Shown piece by piece: positions 1 to 11,400 of a stretch of DNA of 64,000 nt. The stretch's first letter is position 1, and every line of letters starts with the position of its first letter. The notes below the pieces were generated by a model. It was given only the letters and a program-made list of their open reading frames with translations, had not been told where the DNA came from and made no database searches. The translations under genes and the position numbers were made by a program. Source of the DNA: Pezizomycotina sp. ARF18 (Eukaryota; Ascomycota); NCBI GenBank assembly GCA_002224055.1, contig AZLU01000037.1:1-64000 (forward strand), written 5' to 3'.

Positions 1-3000
1 TTAGAGGAGGGAATAAGTAGTATCATAGCCAGAATTTTTGTATCTCTCCCAATTCCTAAGAAGCTGATCGCGATAGTAAAATTGAAACAACGAAGGACTT
101 TGAAGATCAAAGGAATGAATACCGGAAGTGGGGGAGGAAACAAGTCTAAAAGGGAGGAAATACGAAATTAAATAAAATAAAATAAAAAAAGGATTAAGAG
201 GATACAAAAGAAATAACTCGTGGGGTGATAATTTTAGTTATATATAAGCATGGGCAAATAATAAGCATATAAGTGTGTCTTGCCCCAATGATACAGTACA
301 TTCATATACAACCCTTCTCCCCTCGCTCGCTTTTCCCGTATTCCGGTCCGTAAACTGGATACATGTATACATATACATTGTTTACATACCTTTTTATAAA
401 AGATACCGTTTGGGCTGAGCTGCCCTGTTCGTCCTGGACTTGGGGCGTTCCCACCAAACAAAATCGAAAAAAAGAGCAGAGAGGTATATATGCACGATAA
501 GTTTCGTAACTTCTCTTCCTCTCTCCCTTTTTTCCTTTTTCTTTTTTTATGCGTCGAACATTCAAACGACCATTCACCCCCTTTTTGCGCCTGTATTGTT
601 TCTGTTTCTTCCTAAGTGAAAGACAAGTTTCCTCTTATATGTCGGTCTCGATCAGCGTTTGTCGTTTTCGAGCAATCGGTTCTTTTGTTTATCGTCCTTC
701 TCATATACGTAATATATCGGGGTGTTTTTTTTTTTTGCGAGCAGCCTGTTGTAGTTATTTGGAATGGAGATAGGGCGATAGATAGGTAGGAAGGGGAGGA
801 CAAAAACGAACCCGTGGGATGTGGATATTATGATGAATAAAAAAAAAGTATAGGAGTAAAGAAGACTATTAAAAAAAAAAAAAAAAAAAAGAGAAAAGAA
901 AGAGGCGAATTGATTAGCAAAAAGCTCGGGCCAGACACTCGAGACCCTCGAAAAATGTCTTCCGTTGGAATCAGAGAGAGAGTGAGTGCGTAGTGCGTGG
1001 TGGCTGTTCCTCCTTCCTCGTTCTGCAACAAAATAGTGGACGGGGAAGTAAAAAAAGAAAAGAAAAATGATAATTTCAAAGAAATCTTTATGAAAAAAAT
1101 AATGACAGGGGGTTATTAAAGAAAGATTATTTAAAATATAAAAGAGAAGAGCTCGAGTAATATAATAATAATAATAATAATAATATAATGATAATAGGAG
1201 TTATAAAATCCGAATAGACCGGGATGCGAAAGGAAGAGAATTCGGATAATCTGAAGACTCAAAAAAATAATATTTATTATTTAAGATAAATGCGAATTCG
1301 TAATATAGAGCGAAAAGGGCTAAACGGGGAAACGGGAAAGGAGTTAAAAAGGTAAATAAGAGGAAGGGGAAAAATAAAGCTTATAGGGTTTCTGAGAGCG
1401 ATCAAGGAGTGATCCGGTCTTGTCAGGGAAAAAAACAGAATTTGAAAACGACGATGAAAAAAAAGAAAAAAAAAAAGAAAAGAAGATATGAGAAAAAAGG
1501 GAATGCCTGGTGTCAATCGTTTTCTCCCGTAATGCAACCCGTGTTTCCTTCTCTGAAGCTATCTCTTGTTCTCTTTCTCTTTCTCCTTCGAAGGAAAAAA
1601 TGAACGTCGGTTCAATCCGTAGGAGGATCTTGCAAAGTTATTAGATAATACTTGCGTCGTCCAGCTCTTTCCTTGTTTATAAAAAAAAAAAAACGACCAC
1701 GTTTTTATTCCTTCTCCTCTTGGGATTCCCTCAAGGGTGGGTCGCCGTTTGTGCCTTCTGGATATCGCTGCTGCTGGTTTCTCCAGATTTTTTGCGTCGT
1801 CTTGGAATTACAGGAAAGTCTTGGGACAAAGGGGCAAAAAGCCGAGAGATTTGAAGGATCGAGAAACAAACAAAAAAAAGTAAAACGGATCGCTTTTTTT
1901 TTTTTGTCTGCGGAAGTCGGTCGGTTGTACAGCGTCCTTGTTTACCGAATAACTCGGGGTTGGGGTACCCGGGATGCTAGAGGATAATTGTTTGATCTTG
2001 TGAAAAGGAGATGTGATATCTTGTTTTTCCGTTCCTACAATTTTTGGGGGACGGGAAGAAAAGCACACGAGCGCGGCCGGAAGAAGAAGTCTCAGGAGGG
2101 GGAAAGAGTGGGAAAAGGACAAACAAAAACAACCGAGTTCGAAGGGGGTTCCAGGAAGAACCAAAAACTACCGGTTATGTCCCCGTCCTTTCTTAATAGA
2201 CGGGGAGATAAAAGTAATAATAAAAATCAAATAGTGAATATCCTACGGACCGAAATTCCCACAAGCAAGCTGAGAGAGAAGAGAAATGCTTGTTACGTCG
2301 CTTCTGCCACGAAGGAGCTGAGCAGGACGTTTTGGTTATACGGGCTTGTGAAGAAAGAGCCGATACACGTTCCAGATTCTAATAATACCAGTTTATCAGC
2401 AAAATGCCCAGAATGCCCAGAAATTAGAGGCGTTGTAGAGTGCAGGAAACAATAAAAACATTAGTAATGGTCAAAAAGAGAAAAAAATGAAAAAGAGATT
2501 GCAGTGATAAACGGGACGAGGTCTTCAAAAAGGATTACACGACCCGTCTGCAGTGGGATAAGATGAGGGGAGACGTCTTGGTAAACTTACAGTATCTCGA
2601 TCGAAACTGCACCGAGCAGAAAAAAAAGATAATACGGAACCTGAAAAATGCTATATTTCCCCCCTATGCAGAAACGCCGAGAATATAGAGGGAGGTTAAA
2701 AGAAAACAGACGAAAAAAGTCGGATTTCTTGGTATTTCACAAGAACTGAGTAAGAATTGGCCGAGATTAGAAGAGAAGAGGGTAAAAGGGTTATATAGAG
2801 GAAGTTTTGGGGGGGAAGAAAAATAAATAATATAAAAATAAAATAAAAAATAACTAAAAGGGTGGTGGGGAAAAGAAAAAAAAAAAAAAAAAAAGATTGA
2901 ACTGCGTAGCGTCAGCGAGTTTTAGCGTGTAGAGAGAGACTTCTGGAGTGGTTGGGTTTCGGCGGCCAGAGGAAGTTTGAGAGTCGTGAAAAAGAAAAGA

Positions 3001-3100
3001 AAAGAGATTCGAGACAGGCAGGGAAAAGAGGGTGGAAATTGTCAAGACAAGACAGAAAAAGGACATGAAAGGTGCTCCGCGCCTTTCAACGCGACGAGGA
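1..3100. other. Purine-rich gene-free tract (possible minus-strand leader)
   Basis: The plus strand is dominated by A and G with many A-runs (for example about 20 A near 870, and A-runs near 2878), so the minus strand is T/C-rich. No open frame here has recognisable protein features; the longest, about 155 codons near 1988-2455, is low-complexity Lys/Arg-rich and is probably chance. The plus-strand region just upstream of the ABC transporter in this same window has the same kind of T/C-rich composition on its coding strand. By analogy, this tract could be the promoter and long 5' leader of a minus-strand gene lying left of the window. That is inference; no TATA box or start was identified. 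Confidence 0.4.
1159..1195. repeat. TAA/ATA trinucleotide microsatellite
   Basis: A run of about nine TAA units with one interruption (taataataataataataa-type) inside the purine-rich tract. Simple slippage repeat with no coding potential. Confidence 0.8.
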
Positions 3101-6100
3101 TGATGTATACGTTAGATAGCCATCAAAGATATCTCTCTCGTACGTGATATACTGTGAGATGGTGATTATAGCTCTGCCCTGCAGGTTCGAGAAAGGTCCT
3201 GAGTATGGACTCAGTTCATCAGCTGACTAAAAGAGTGTAGTAATAATTAATATTAATATTTATAATAATAAAACCTGGAAAAACAGAAAGGTATCGCTCA
3301 GGTAAAAGGATATGAAAGGACACTTGTATTCGAAGGAGCTAGAGGAGAAAGCAAGAATCCTAAACCGGACTATAAGAATTAGTTTTTTTTTTTTTTTCAA
3401 TTACCACACCTGCGAGACAAGGGTCTCTTTTCCGTTGGCCTCCACAAGCTGAAGCGCCATTTTTTTCTGACCAGGAAAGGGTGCCCAAAAAGGGCCGACT
3501 TTCTCGAGTGTGCCATTTGGGTAACCATCTACTCGATTGGAAAAACGCTCTGCACAAAACTTTCTTCGCCTTGTGTCTTGTGTACTCAATCCATCGAGGA
3601 ACCGTCTATCGCTTTGAACTGATTGATAAACAGCTTGATTGGGCGAAGCCTGGATTGGATACAAGGTAAGGTTAGTGCAAGGTAGTCTCGGGTCATTTTT
3701 TTACTTTTCATTTTATCGATACTTAGCCGTCTTCAATCGTTACCTTTCTTTGTGTCCTTTTCCCCACACGAGAAGCCGCCGAGTGCTCGAATGAGTATGT
3801 TTCTCAGCAATTTGTACTACATGATCTTTGAGAAAATGTCAAAGCTGGAGGTACTTCATCGAATCGCCGACGCACCCTCCTGGGCGTCCATCACACGTGC
3901 ATAGAGTCGCACAAACGCCGAAAACAATAGAGCTCTGAAATTGATCTTGTGGAGAAGAGAAAATGGAAGAAACAAGCATTTTGTTAACAATCGTCCTTCT
4001 TAGATTTTCCGGAAAGAGGAAGCGTCAAAAGTACTTCAAAAAGACTAAACATCATCAAGAGAGCAAAAAAGTCGTGGATAATCTCACCAGTTCACAGAGC
4101 TGTTCGACGCAATTTTGGTGTAAGGCAGAGACCTTTTTACATGTCTTGGCTGCAAACGGCCAAGACATGTCCTGAAAAAGCTTGAAATTTTTCTTGCTGG
4201 AAGATCACGCCATGCTGCGTCCCCCCCCTTTTTTTTTTCTCCGTTGAGATGGGGGGGAAAAGCTTAGCTCGGGATTCTTGCAGGGCAGATTAGATAATCA
4301 GCAATCAGCAAACTTCCCTTCGGACAGCGCTCGGAGGTCCAGACTGTAATACCATACCATGTTGAGGGATATATATCTATAAAAAAAAAGACCTGTTTTT
4401 CCATGGATTTGTAAAAAAAAAAAACCATGTGGATGCAAGGAGCTCGAAAATTAAAAACATCCCAGTCAGTAAGATTTTATAAATCAAGAGTAAAGCAGGG
4501 AGAATATAGAATTATCGAATGAGTACGAAATTTTTAGGGGGGTCAACATCACCAATCTTAAGGAAAAAAGGTTTCAACCAAAGGGAAATTTTCACCAATT
4601 ATCTCGCAGGTTCCAATACGAGCTTTTCTCGTTATTCGCCGATGACTATTGGAAGACTTTCGTTTAAGGTTTTGCAAAATGCGAGTCGGGAAAAACAATC
4701 CACGAACGTATTTTCGTAATTTTGGATCTCCTTAACAAGTCCCGGGCTTTTTTTGTCTCGAAAGGTGAAACCCTCCTTCAGACGCTGCTTTAGTGATATA
4801 TCCTGAGGAAACCGTTAGTAGGTTGGTTCTTAATCGCCTATACTTGATCTTCCTTGACTTTTGATTATTTGAACGTTAATAATTTCCGTCGAGTACACGC
4901 AGTGACAGCTCTCCCTCCAAAGAACCGGAGTTTTCGAGTTCCTTTCCTCCATATATCGGGTTGTTCGCAGCCTAGGCCCTAGGCATTTAAAATTTTTTGT
5001 CATTTTCGGCTTGTCGTCCCGCGTGAATTTTTATTTCCGGTTCCCGTAGCTCCTTGCGGAAAATCGGTCTTAAAGGAACCAAGTCCCTACATCTAAAAAT
5101 TAAATGACTGTCGATTCAGAGCCGCAAAAACCACTCTCGACGTCACAGTCTTGTAATTGAAACCTGAGTCGGGCAGATACGAACCTGATAAGAAAAATAC
5201 GTGTTTTTGTGATCATCCCAAAATGAATGGAAAGCAAGGAAGATGCCTGCGAGTTACTATGCAACGATGTTATTTTCTGCAGCTTCTCGATTTTTCGAGG
5301 AGGAATCGTCAGTGAGGCTCGAGACCGCATCGGTTAACTCCAATCTGTTGAAAAAAGGAAAAAAGCTTAACTCATACCAATTTTTCCATGCCCAGACACG
5401 CGCGACATATACCTTCTTGAACCGGGGTTTTAGATTTCCCCTTACGCGGGACAAGGACGGCCAAGGAGGCCAAGGCGGGGCCAAGATTTTTTGCGTCGAC
5501 CCAAGAGATTCGCCTGGGAACCCTGACAAGAAATACTAAGCCTTGTAGCTGGAGCTGTCAAAGTCATGGATATAAAAAAGAGCATATAATCCTTCCAGAG
5601 TAGGAAGTATGCTTGGAGGGGGATTCTAAAACGGAAAGGAATTAGATAACAAGCCTTTCCATATGGCGACTGTAAGTATAGGGTACAGCGCAAACGGCAG
5701 GTTTAAGCTATAAGATTGCGCGTTCGAGACAAGTATGTCGGGAAGGAATCTTTCAGCTCATGTGCTAAATATATATGAAAAATGATCAGCACCTGCATAG
5801 AAGATTCCGCTTCAAAAAAGGAAGAAAACAACGAATTTCGGATGAAAAGTTACCCACCAATGGGGGATATCCTCTTTTCGGAGTTTCTAAAACATAGGAT
5901 AGTTCAAAATTAGAAGTTATAATAATCCAAAACAAGCTCATAAATCCATGGGCCTATTTAGAATATTTTCTTCTACGGATGTCGAGATGTAGCCGCATTA
6001 ATACTTTGTTATGATTATAAAACGTGGAGGTTTCAGTGATCAAGGGACATTAACAATTAATCTTCACAGGCAGCTCTTTTGAAAATCTCCAAAAGATCAC

Positions 6101-7353
6101 CTCCTAGCCTCTGGCCTTCGTCTATTCTTGCTTTGTCAAAGAATTTTTTGGGGAGGATTCAGGGAAAGAAACTTAACAGTTTCATGAAGAATAACTCTTG
6201 GCGTATGTAGCAGATATCTTTCAGAAAGAGTCTACCTCATACCTTGGCGAAACTATTGGCGTTGGTAATTGATAGAATAGACAGTACCTATTCCTGTTCC
6301 GAAGGTCTGGAGTAGAGGGTCAACTAATTCCGTAAACGTCGTGCATTTCCGCGGCTCTCCGAGAATGTGAAGTAGGCAACATAGCGGAGGATCCTGCAGA
6401 AGAGGATTGTGGGGCATGTCTTGGAGCACCATGTCGTTGATTGGAAGAAGCTTTTAGGCGTGATGCGAGGCGTGTGTGGAAGCCGAGGACTCCGTTCTAG
6501 AAGTCACGAGGTACCATAAATTATAATGTTTGTAACAGGTGGAGTTCGCTTTTTTTTCCACAACTGATAGACAGCTTATTGCATGAAGGATTGCAAAGAC
6601 AGCGGACAAAGCAAACACCCGAATGCCGTTGCAAATGGGGGCAGATGTGCCTTATCCAATGTCATTGAAAATCCAACAATTTAGCTTGGGGTCATCGATT
6701 TATCTCCAGTGGTGGGGACAGTTCGAGAGCCGCGTTGTTAAATGGGGTAATGAAGCCATGTCGATTTCGCCTCCATCCTAAATGCTCCTTGTTGACTAGA
6801 TACGTACTATCGAGAGTCAAATGATGAAATGAATATTGAATCTTCCCTCGCGCCGCCCTTCAGTTTGAAGAGAGAGCTTACCCCGAGATGTAGATATGAG
6901 TAGGAGTAATAGAGGCTTCAAGCTTTCATCAGCTGGATGCAGTCTAGTAGGATCCGTGTGTCAAGTTCCCGTGGAACGAGCGTATCCTTTTCATGTCGCA
7001 ATTCCGATGCGCGGACCTTGAATATGTGCAGCCACTGCCGTTCCAACTACTGGCTACAACATCTATCCAATTTTGCGGCGTCTGTTTGATCGAATTTCAT
7101 AAAACAGGCAATCGACGATGGGTTCTTAAATTTGGTTGGTTAGCTATTTATCCCGCTTCTTCGCTGAGGCGGCCATTGTAACGAGTTTTAATAATCTATT
7201 CCGAAGATAAGCCGGGCCATAGGGTGGATACTTACGTCGACTACCTCGAAGGTCAGGTGGGCTATTTTTGTCGACGCCCACGGGTACCGGGCTACCGGGG
7301 CGGCGAAGGGAATGGGCGCCAGCCTGAGCAGATGGATGTATTCGAGAGCCTAG
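3101..7353. other. About 4.2 kb without a recognisable gene
   Basis: Both strands carry only short unrelated open frames (up to about 98 codons) with no domain, signal or conserved motif. A T-run near 3380, a C-then-T run near 4220 and one perfect hairpin (4139-4170) are the only structures noted. It may contain a fast-evolving gene hidden by frame errors, but nothing seen supports one. Confidence 0.5.
4139..4170. repeat. Perfect 12-bp inverted repeat with 8-nt loop
   Basis: ACATGTCTTGGC is followed by the spacer TGCAAACG and then by its exact reverse complement GCCAAGACATGT. The stem is perfect over 12 bp. There is no following T-run, so a terminator is unlikely. It could be a protein-binding palindrome or a transcript hairpin; function unknown. 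Confidence 0.75.
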
Positions 7354-8040
7354 TCAAAGTGGAGGACGTGTTGCACCTGAGCCGATGGTAGGAGAGGAGA
7401 GGTAGACTTGTTCCTCTTCCTCGAGCAGAAACCCCTCGCCCATTTCATCTTCTTCACTGCATTTCCATCCGTGTAACTCGAGCCGGAGGGAATCCAAGTC
7501 GAACTTGCCGAAGGATATGCAATCTCTTCTCCACACGTCCCTTATCTCCCCTTCCGTGATTCCCATTCCTCCGCGAAGGGAAATTTGAGAGCGCTCCAAG
7601 GAGAGAGGGTGATGCATTTGAGGCCTAGAGTATACGGTTTTTGCCGTCGAAAATTTCCCAAAAGCACTGGAACTGCAGGATAAGCCCTCTTCGAAACCGC
7701 TGGTGTGAGAAGTGTCCACGATCCCAAAAGATTCGTGATTTGACCAAGTTCGTGATCTAGAGACGACGTATTTTTGGAGACAAGTGCGACTCCAGAGCTC
7801 AAGGATGGCGTTCAACCTTGGCCGGCGTGTGATTTGATGACTTTGATAGGAGGATGATGATGATGGTGATGATGGTGATGATGATGATGATGAGTTGTAT
7901 ATGTTAGTTGGAAGAGTGAAAGTACTTAGTAGCGGTGAAGGTTTGTTTGCTGTTTGCTTGCGAAAAATTAAATAAATGGAAATCAAAAGAAGCAGTCGTG
8001 ACCGTAAATAAATAAATAAATAAAATATCACATTCAGCAA
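7354..8040 (-). CDS. Hypothetical protein with poly-Ser stretch and acidic C-terminus
   Basis: Not recognised. This 228-codon minus-strand frame contains a Ser/Pro homopolymer encoded by a GAT/ATC microsatellite (about 7855-7893). It ends in a plausible globular segment (motifs GGMGITEGEIRDVWRRDC, FGKFDLDSLRLELHGW) followed by a Glu-rich tail. The first 25 residues are very hydrophobic and are probably non-coding sequence rather than a signal peptide, so the true start lies further in or on another exon. An overlapping 86-codon frame (7542-7802) competes for part of the region. The composition of the last 80 residues looks protein-like, but no family can be named. Confidence 0.3.
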   Translation of the reverse strand: MLNVIFYLFIYLRSRLLLLISIYLIFRKQTANKPSPLLSTFTLPTNIYNSSSSSSPSSPSSSSSYQSHQITRRPRLNAILELWSRTCLQKYVVSRSRTWSNHESFGIVDTSHTSGFEEGLSCSSSAFGKFSTAKTVYSRPQMHHPLSLERSQISLRGGMGITEGEIRDVWRRDCISFGKFDLDSLRLELHGWKCSEEDEMGEGFLLEEEEQVYLSSPTIGSGATRPPL

Positions 8041-8275
8041 CTAGCGCTCGTGACACGGGCCAAGAGGCTCTTGAAAGGTACTTAAGTAATTGCATTTACT
8101 CTGATCATGAGGAGATAGCTGAGGTCGTACTACACAGAAGACAATGCAATCTACACGGTCGCGATTGTGCAATCTCGAAGCAGAAAGCTGAAAAAGCCCA
8201 TTGAAACGATCATAAGCGTTCAAATCCACCGCCCACCCTCTCAGGCTCACGACAGACGCCGAACAAGCTTGCGAC

Positions 8276-8420
8276 GGGCTCGGATATAGCACCTGCCTAC
8301 CGAGCTGCACATCGAGATCCTCGAATCCGTCGGGTGGCTGCATGAATACACCGTCTTCAACACCTGCAAACCCTGGAAGGAGACCGTTTGCGAACGCTTC
8401 ATCAGGATCATCACAAGGAC
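8276..8420 (+). pseudogene. F-box-like fragment (copy 1)
   Basis: One plus-strand frame reads LPTELHIEILESVGWLHEY, followed by NTCKPWKETVCERFI. This matches the F-box-like module of the two paralogues at 37.3-37.9 and 38.6-39.1 kb (LPVELHLEILKY...NVCRIWRDIIADRF and LPVELHYEILKY...NVCKLWREIIIDKF). F-box modules recruit substrates to SCF ubiquitin ligases. No ATG lies close upstream in this frame. The downstream half shared by the other copies (PFCWPPL motif) was not found. It is probably a truncated relic, though frame errors or an unrecognised upstream exon could hide the rest. Confidence 0.6.
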
Positions 8421-9255
8421 TTAAAGTACTTTACACTTCAAGCTAAGGATCAAAGCCTGCACTTTGAGGGTGGCAAACATCGCGACGGTGAAAGGTTGAA
8501 ATTGGGTACCGAAACCTCAAAGGAGGATCTGTTCCAAAGCGCGTCCCGCACGTCGTCGTGAAGGCGCGAGAGATCACCGCTTTGACAGCCAGTAATGGGT
8601 TCTTACTCGACTTCCGTATTGGGCCATTATACAAGTATATACGGAGGAGACAAACTCAATGTTTTATTCAGCCTTCTACTGCGACTGGTAGGTCTGGGTG
8701 CATAGCGGCATTGAATGGAAGAAGGCAATATATTTACTTATATTGGGGCGGTTATCACAAAGCTTGAATCAGTTTCTATAAAGACAGAGAAAGAACTATT
8801 TCCGTAAGAACTGCGTACTAAAGCCGAGTTCATAATAGTCAGTGCCTTCAAATTATACGGCGCCTGCTGAGAACATTGTTCGTTTAGCAGAGAATCTTAC
8901 CAGTGCTCATTTGTCTTTATATTCAACTTTATCCTACTTGTATCGTCAAAAAACAGTGGAGGGCAAAAAACCTATCTTGGCCGGGTCCGGGTAATCCATA
9001 ACATAGCTGAGATACAGCAATACTCTCCTAGTTTGATTCGAAGTTGTGATCAATCTCTGCAAAGATACGATCGTGCGTACTACTCTTAAATATTATGCTG
9101 TATGATCAGGTTCGTTAACGCGGCATCTCCTCAAACGAAATGTTACCGAAGTGTTAAACTACAAACTCTTGAAGCGTTCGCCGTCTTCAAACAAACATTA
9201 CCAAAATAGTCCTAATCTAGGTAGTCTAGATAAACCTCCTGCTATCAGCTAAAAT

Positions 9256-9387
9256 ATGTCTCTAGTCTCGAAGCTTCCAGCAGAACTCCGTTGCAACGTG
9301 CTTATGCAAATTAAGAGGCTAAGGATGGTAACTCCATCCAAATCACACATCCCAACCACCTACAAAGCCGAAGGATCACTCCCATGA
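9256..9387 (+). pseudogene. F-box-like N-terminal fragment (copy 2)
   Basis: A 43-codon frame starts MSLVSKLPAELRCNVLMQI, the usual beginning of a fungal F-box (LPxELxxxIL). It stops after about 20 further residues that do not continue the domain. It lies about 0.9 kb downstream of the other F-box fragment on the same strand. Similarity is limited to about 15 residues, so chance resemblance cannot be excluded, but its nearness to copy 1 and the window-wide family support a relic. Confidence 0.35.
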
Positions 9388-9799
9388 AGGGGAACGCCTT
9401 ACTTTAATCTATTCTAGACTAGTCTAACGATCTCAACCGGACTGTCATCCCCTAGCCATTTCTCCGGGAGAAACATGCATGCGCTAGGCGGAATTATCAC
9501 GCAGCCTATCAGTCTCATGGTTCATCTCGAATCACTGGGGGGGAAATGAACTTTACAATCTAAGGTGCCACTGTTTCCATTTACCCAACCGCCTACGTTC
9601 TCGGGATCGAAATATTCAGAGTTTTCAAACTAATGAAATCCAGTATAGCGTCTTCTTTACCGTTCTCCCCTTTGACGACAACAGCAACTCCGCTCCAATC
9701 ATCTAAGCTATTCGATTCACTAATGGGTATCCATCTATAAAGAATGCAGCGCTGATAAACTCTTCCTTGACTAGATCCCCCTGGTCATTTTTTGTGGTC

Positions 9800-10260
9800 C
9801 TATAACGTTATAGCAGCCGTGGCCCATAACCATGTTTGCGCCCTCGGAGCTAGGTTAGATTCACGTGTTGGCCTAGTATAGGGGGAAGATAAGCTTGCGA
9901 TCCCAAGATATTTCTGTTGGTTTTTATAGAACGATTTTACGGGGAATTCGGGGGTTGAGGAGGCATGGAAGCCGTTTGTCAGTTCCATGAGAGCAATGTC
10001 GTGATTATGGAGGTTTTTGAAAGCGCTGGAGTTGTGGAGACTGCTGATTTTTCCTACCTTCAAATATCAAAGCCGTTGTCAGTAACATGAGGAATATTGA
10101 CATCGGGTATGCAGGATAACTATAATCGCTTAGCTGCTGGCCGCTTGCCGGTGAATACACTGGCAACTCTGCAATATCCACACCACCCGTCGAAGTTTTT
10201 TCGCCCGGACGTTCCTCTTCCTGAACGCACTCTAGTAATATCCTCGAGTCCTTTTTAAAT
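9800..10260 (-). pseudogene. Weak trypsin-like (S1) fragment, unproven
   Basis: On the minus strand a frame contains VGKISSLHNSSAFKNL then HNHDIALMELTNGF. This resembles the segment of S1 serine proteases around the catalytic Asp (consensus DIALLKL). A second frame upstream continues for about 70 codons without a stop. The catalytic His (TAAHC) and Ser (GDSGGP) motifs were not found. It may be an eroded protease, or a coincidence of about 10 residues. Confidence 0.2.
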
Positions 10261-10697
10261 AAATCTTTCCAAAGATACTTTTGCTTTCTCTTGGTGGCCT
10301 TTTGGCCCTGGCCAGAAGACGCCGCTTTCTCGCGACCCGTTCAGTAAGTTTCAACTGGCGAGAGAGTCTACATTAGACTCGGCTGCAGTAGTGAACACAA
10401 CCTTCGATTCGTTTCCAGTTTTGATACGTAAAGGAACACCAATGGCGCATTATTGTATTCCACTCCGCCCTTGCGATTTTTCGCCGTGAATCTAATCTGG
10501 TGGGAAAATGATCACCCGGATCGGGAGTTGTTTGTCCGGTGTGAAATGTCGGTTGTGCTTTGGAAGAAGTGAGCCCCTATAACTGCGAGCAATGGCTCGT
10601 AGTTCACTTGCAAGCCCGCAAAACCTCTGGGTATGTTTTGCTGAGCTTATATCTAGACCCAATAGTCTCTTTAGGAGCTATAATGTCCAGGCTTCCG

Positions 10698-11400
10698 CTA
10701 AAAGAATATAAACCCTTCAGCCATCTCGAATGTTTTGAAGACCTGCTGGGCGAATGAGTTAGTGATCTTGAATGGTTTGGTGACGGGTCCTGTCTGCTGA
10801 TAGAGTATATATACCCGCTTTATCACGCCATACGAGACCGCAATCGTATATCCTACGGTGGCTTCTAGTATCCGGCGAGAATTTCTTTGGCACCCTGTAA
10901 ATCTTTCCAGAGCATTACCGTCTCGGATTATCTGTTGTTCCTGCCCAATCGCGCGGTTGAAGAGTGCGATCACCTCGGGCCTCGCGCAATCCCAGATTTT
11001 ACCGACGTGAGCGCCTGCGTTTAGCAGACATTCTATACTACTCAAGTTTTTCCTAATGCCTCATCGCTTGCGCCGCTATCGTGGAGTTGATTTCTTTGTG
11101 CTGTAAGGTACTCCAGGACCATGTCACCGTTATAATTGGTCGAATTTAAATATTCAGGATATCTCTCTTTCAGGCCGTCAACATTTTTGCTTACAGCCGT
11201 CTGAAATACTGCAAAAAATGCCCCGGGCAATTGCTGCCGCTCGGATACTCCATTTCTTTATTAAGTACCTTCGGACCTGGCCATGTCTCGAAAAGCTTGT
11301 ATAAGGTTGCTCCGCGGTATCGGGTCACCGAAGTATGTGCCAGCCCGATTTAATTGTAAAGTTGAGATCGTGTTTCCAACTCCGGTAAACGTCTAGTTGC
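10698..11400 (-). CDS. Hypothetical protein in three frame-shifted pieces
   Basis: Not recognised. Three minus-strand pieces in different frames lie end to end. The first (about 11230-11400) includes YKLFETWPGPKVLNKEMEYP. The second (11042-11230) includes NVDGLKERYPEYLNSTNYNG. The third (10698-11045) includes CARPEVIALFNRAIGQEQQI and ATVGYTIAVSYGVIKRVYIL. Balanced amino-acid composition and direct abutment suggest one gene of more than 230 residues broken by single-base shifts. No signal peptide or catalytic motif is evident. Confidence 0.3.

Noticed and set aside
1988-2455. 155-codon plus-strand open frame
   Set aside because: Lys/Arg/Gly-rich translation of a purine tract, no domain or signal; likely chance.
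3181-3240. GGTTCGAGA-like tRNA T-loop
   Set aside because: No matching acceptor, D or anticodon arms; similar isolated hits elsewhere also failed. No tRNA is called in the window.
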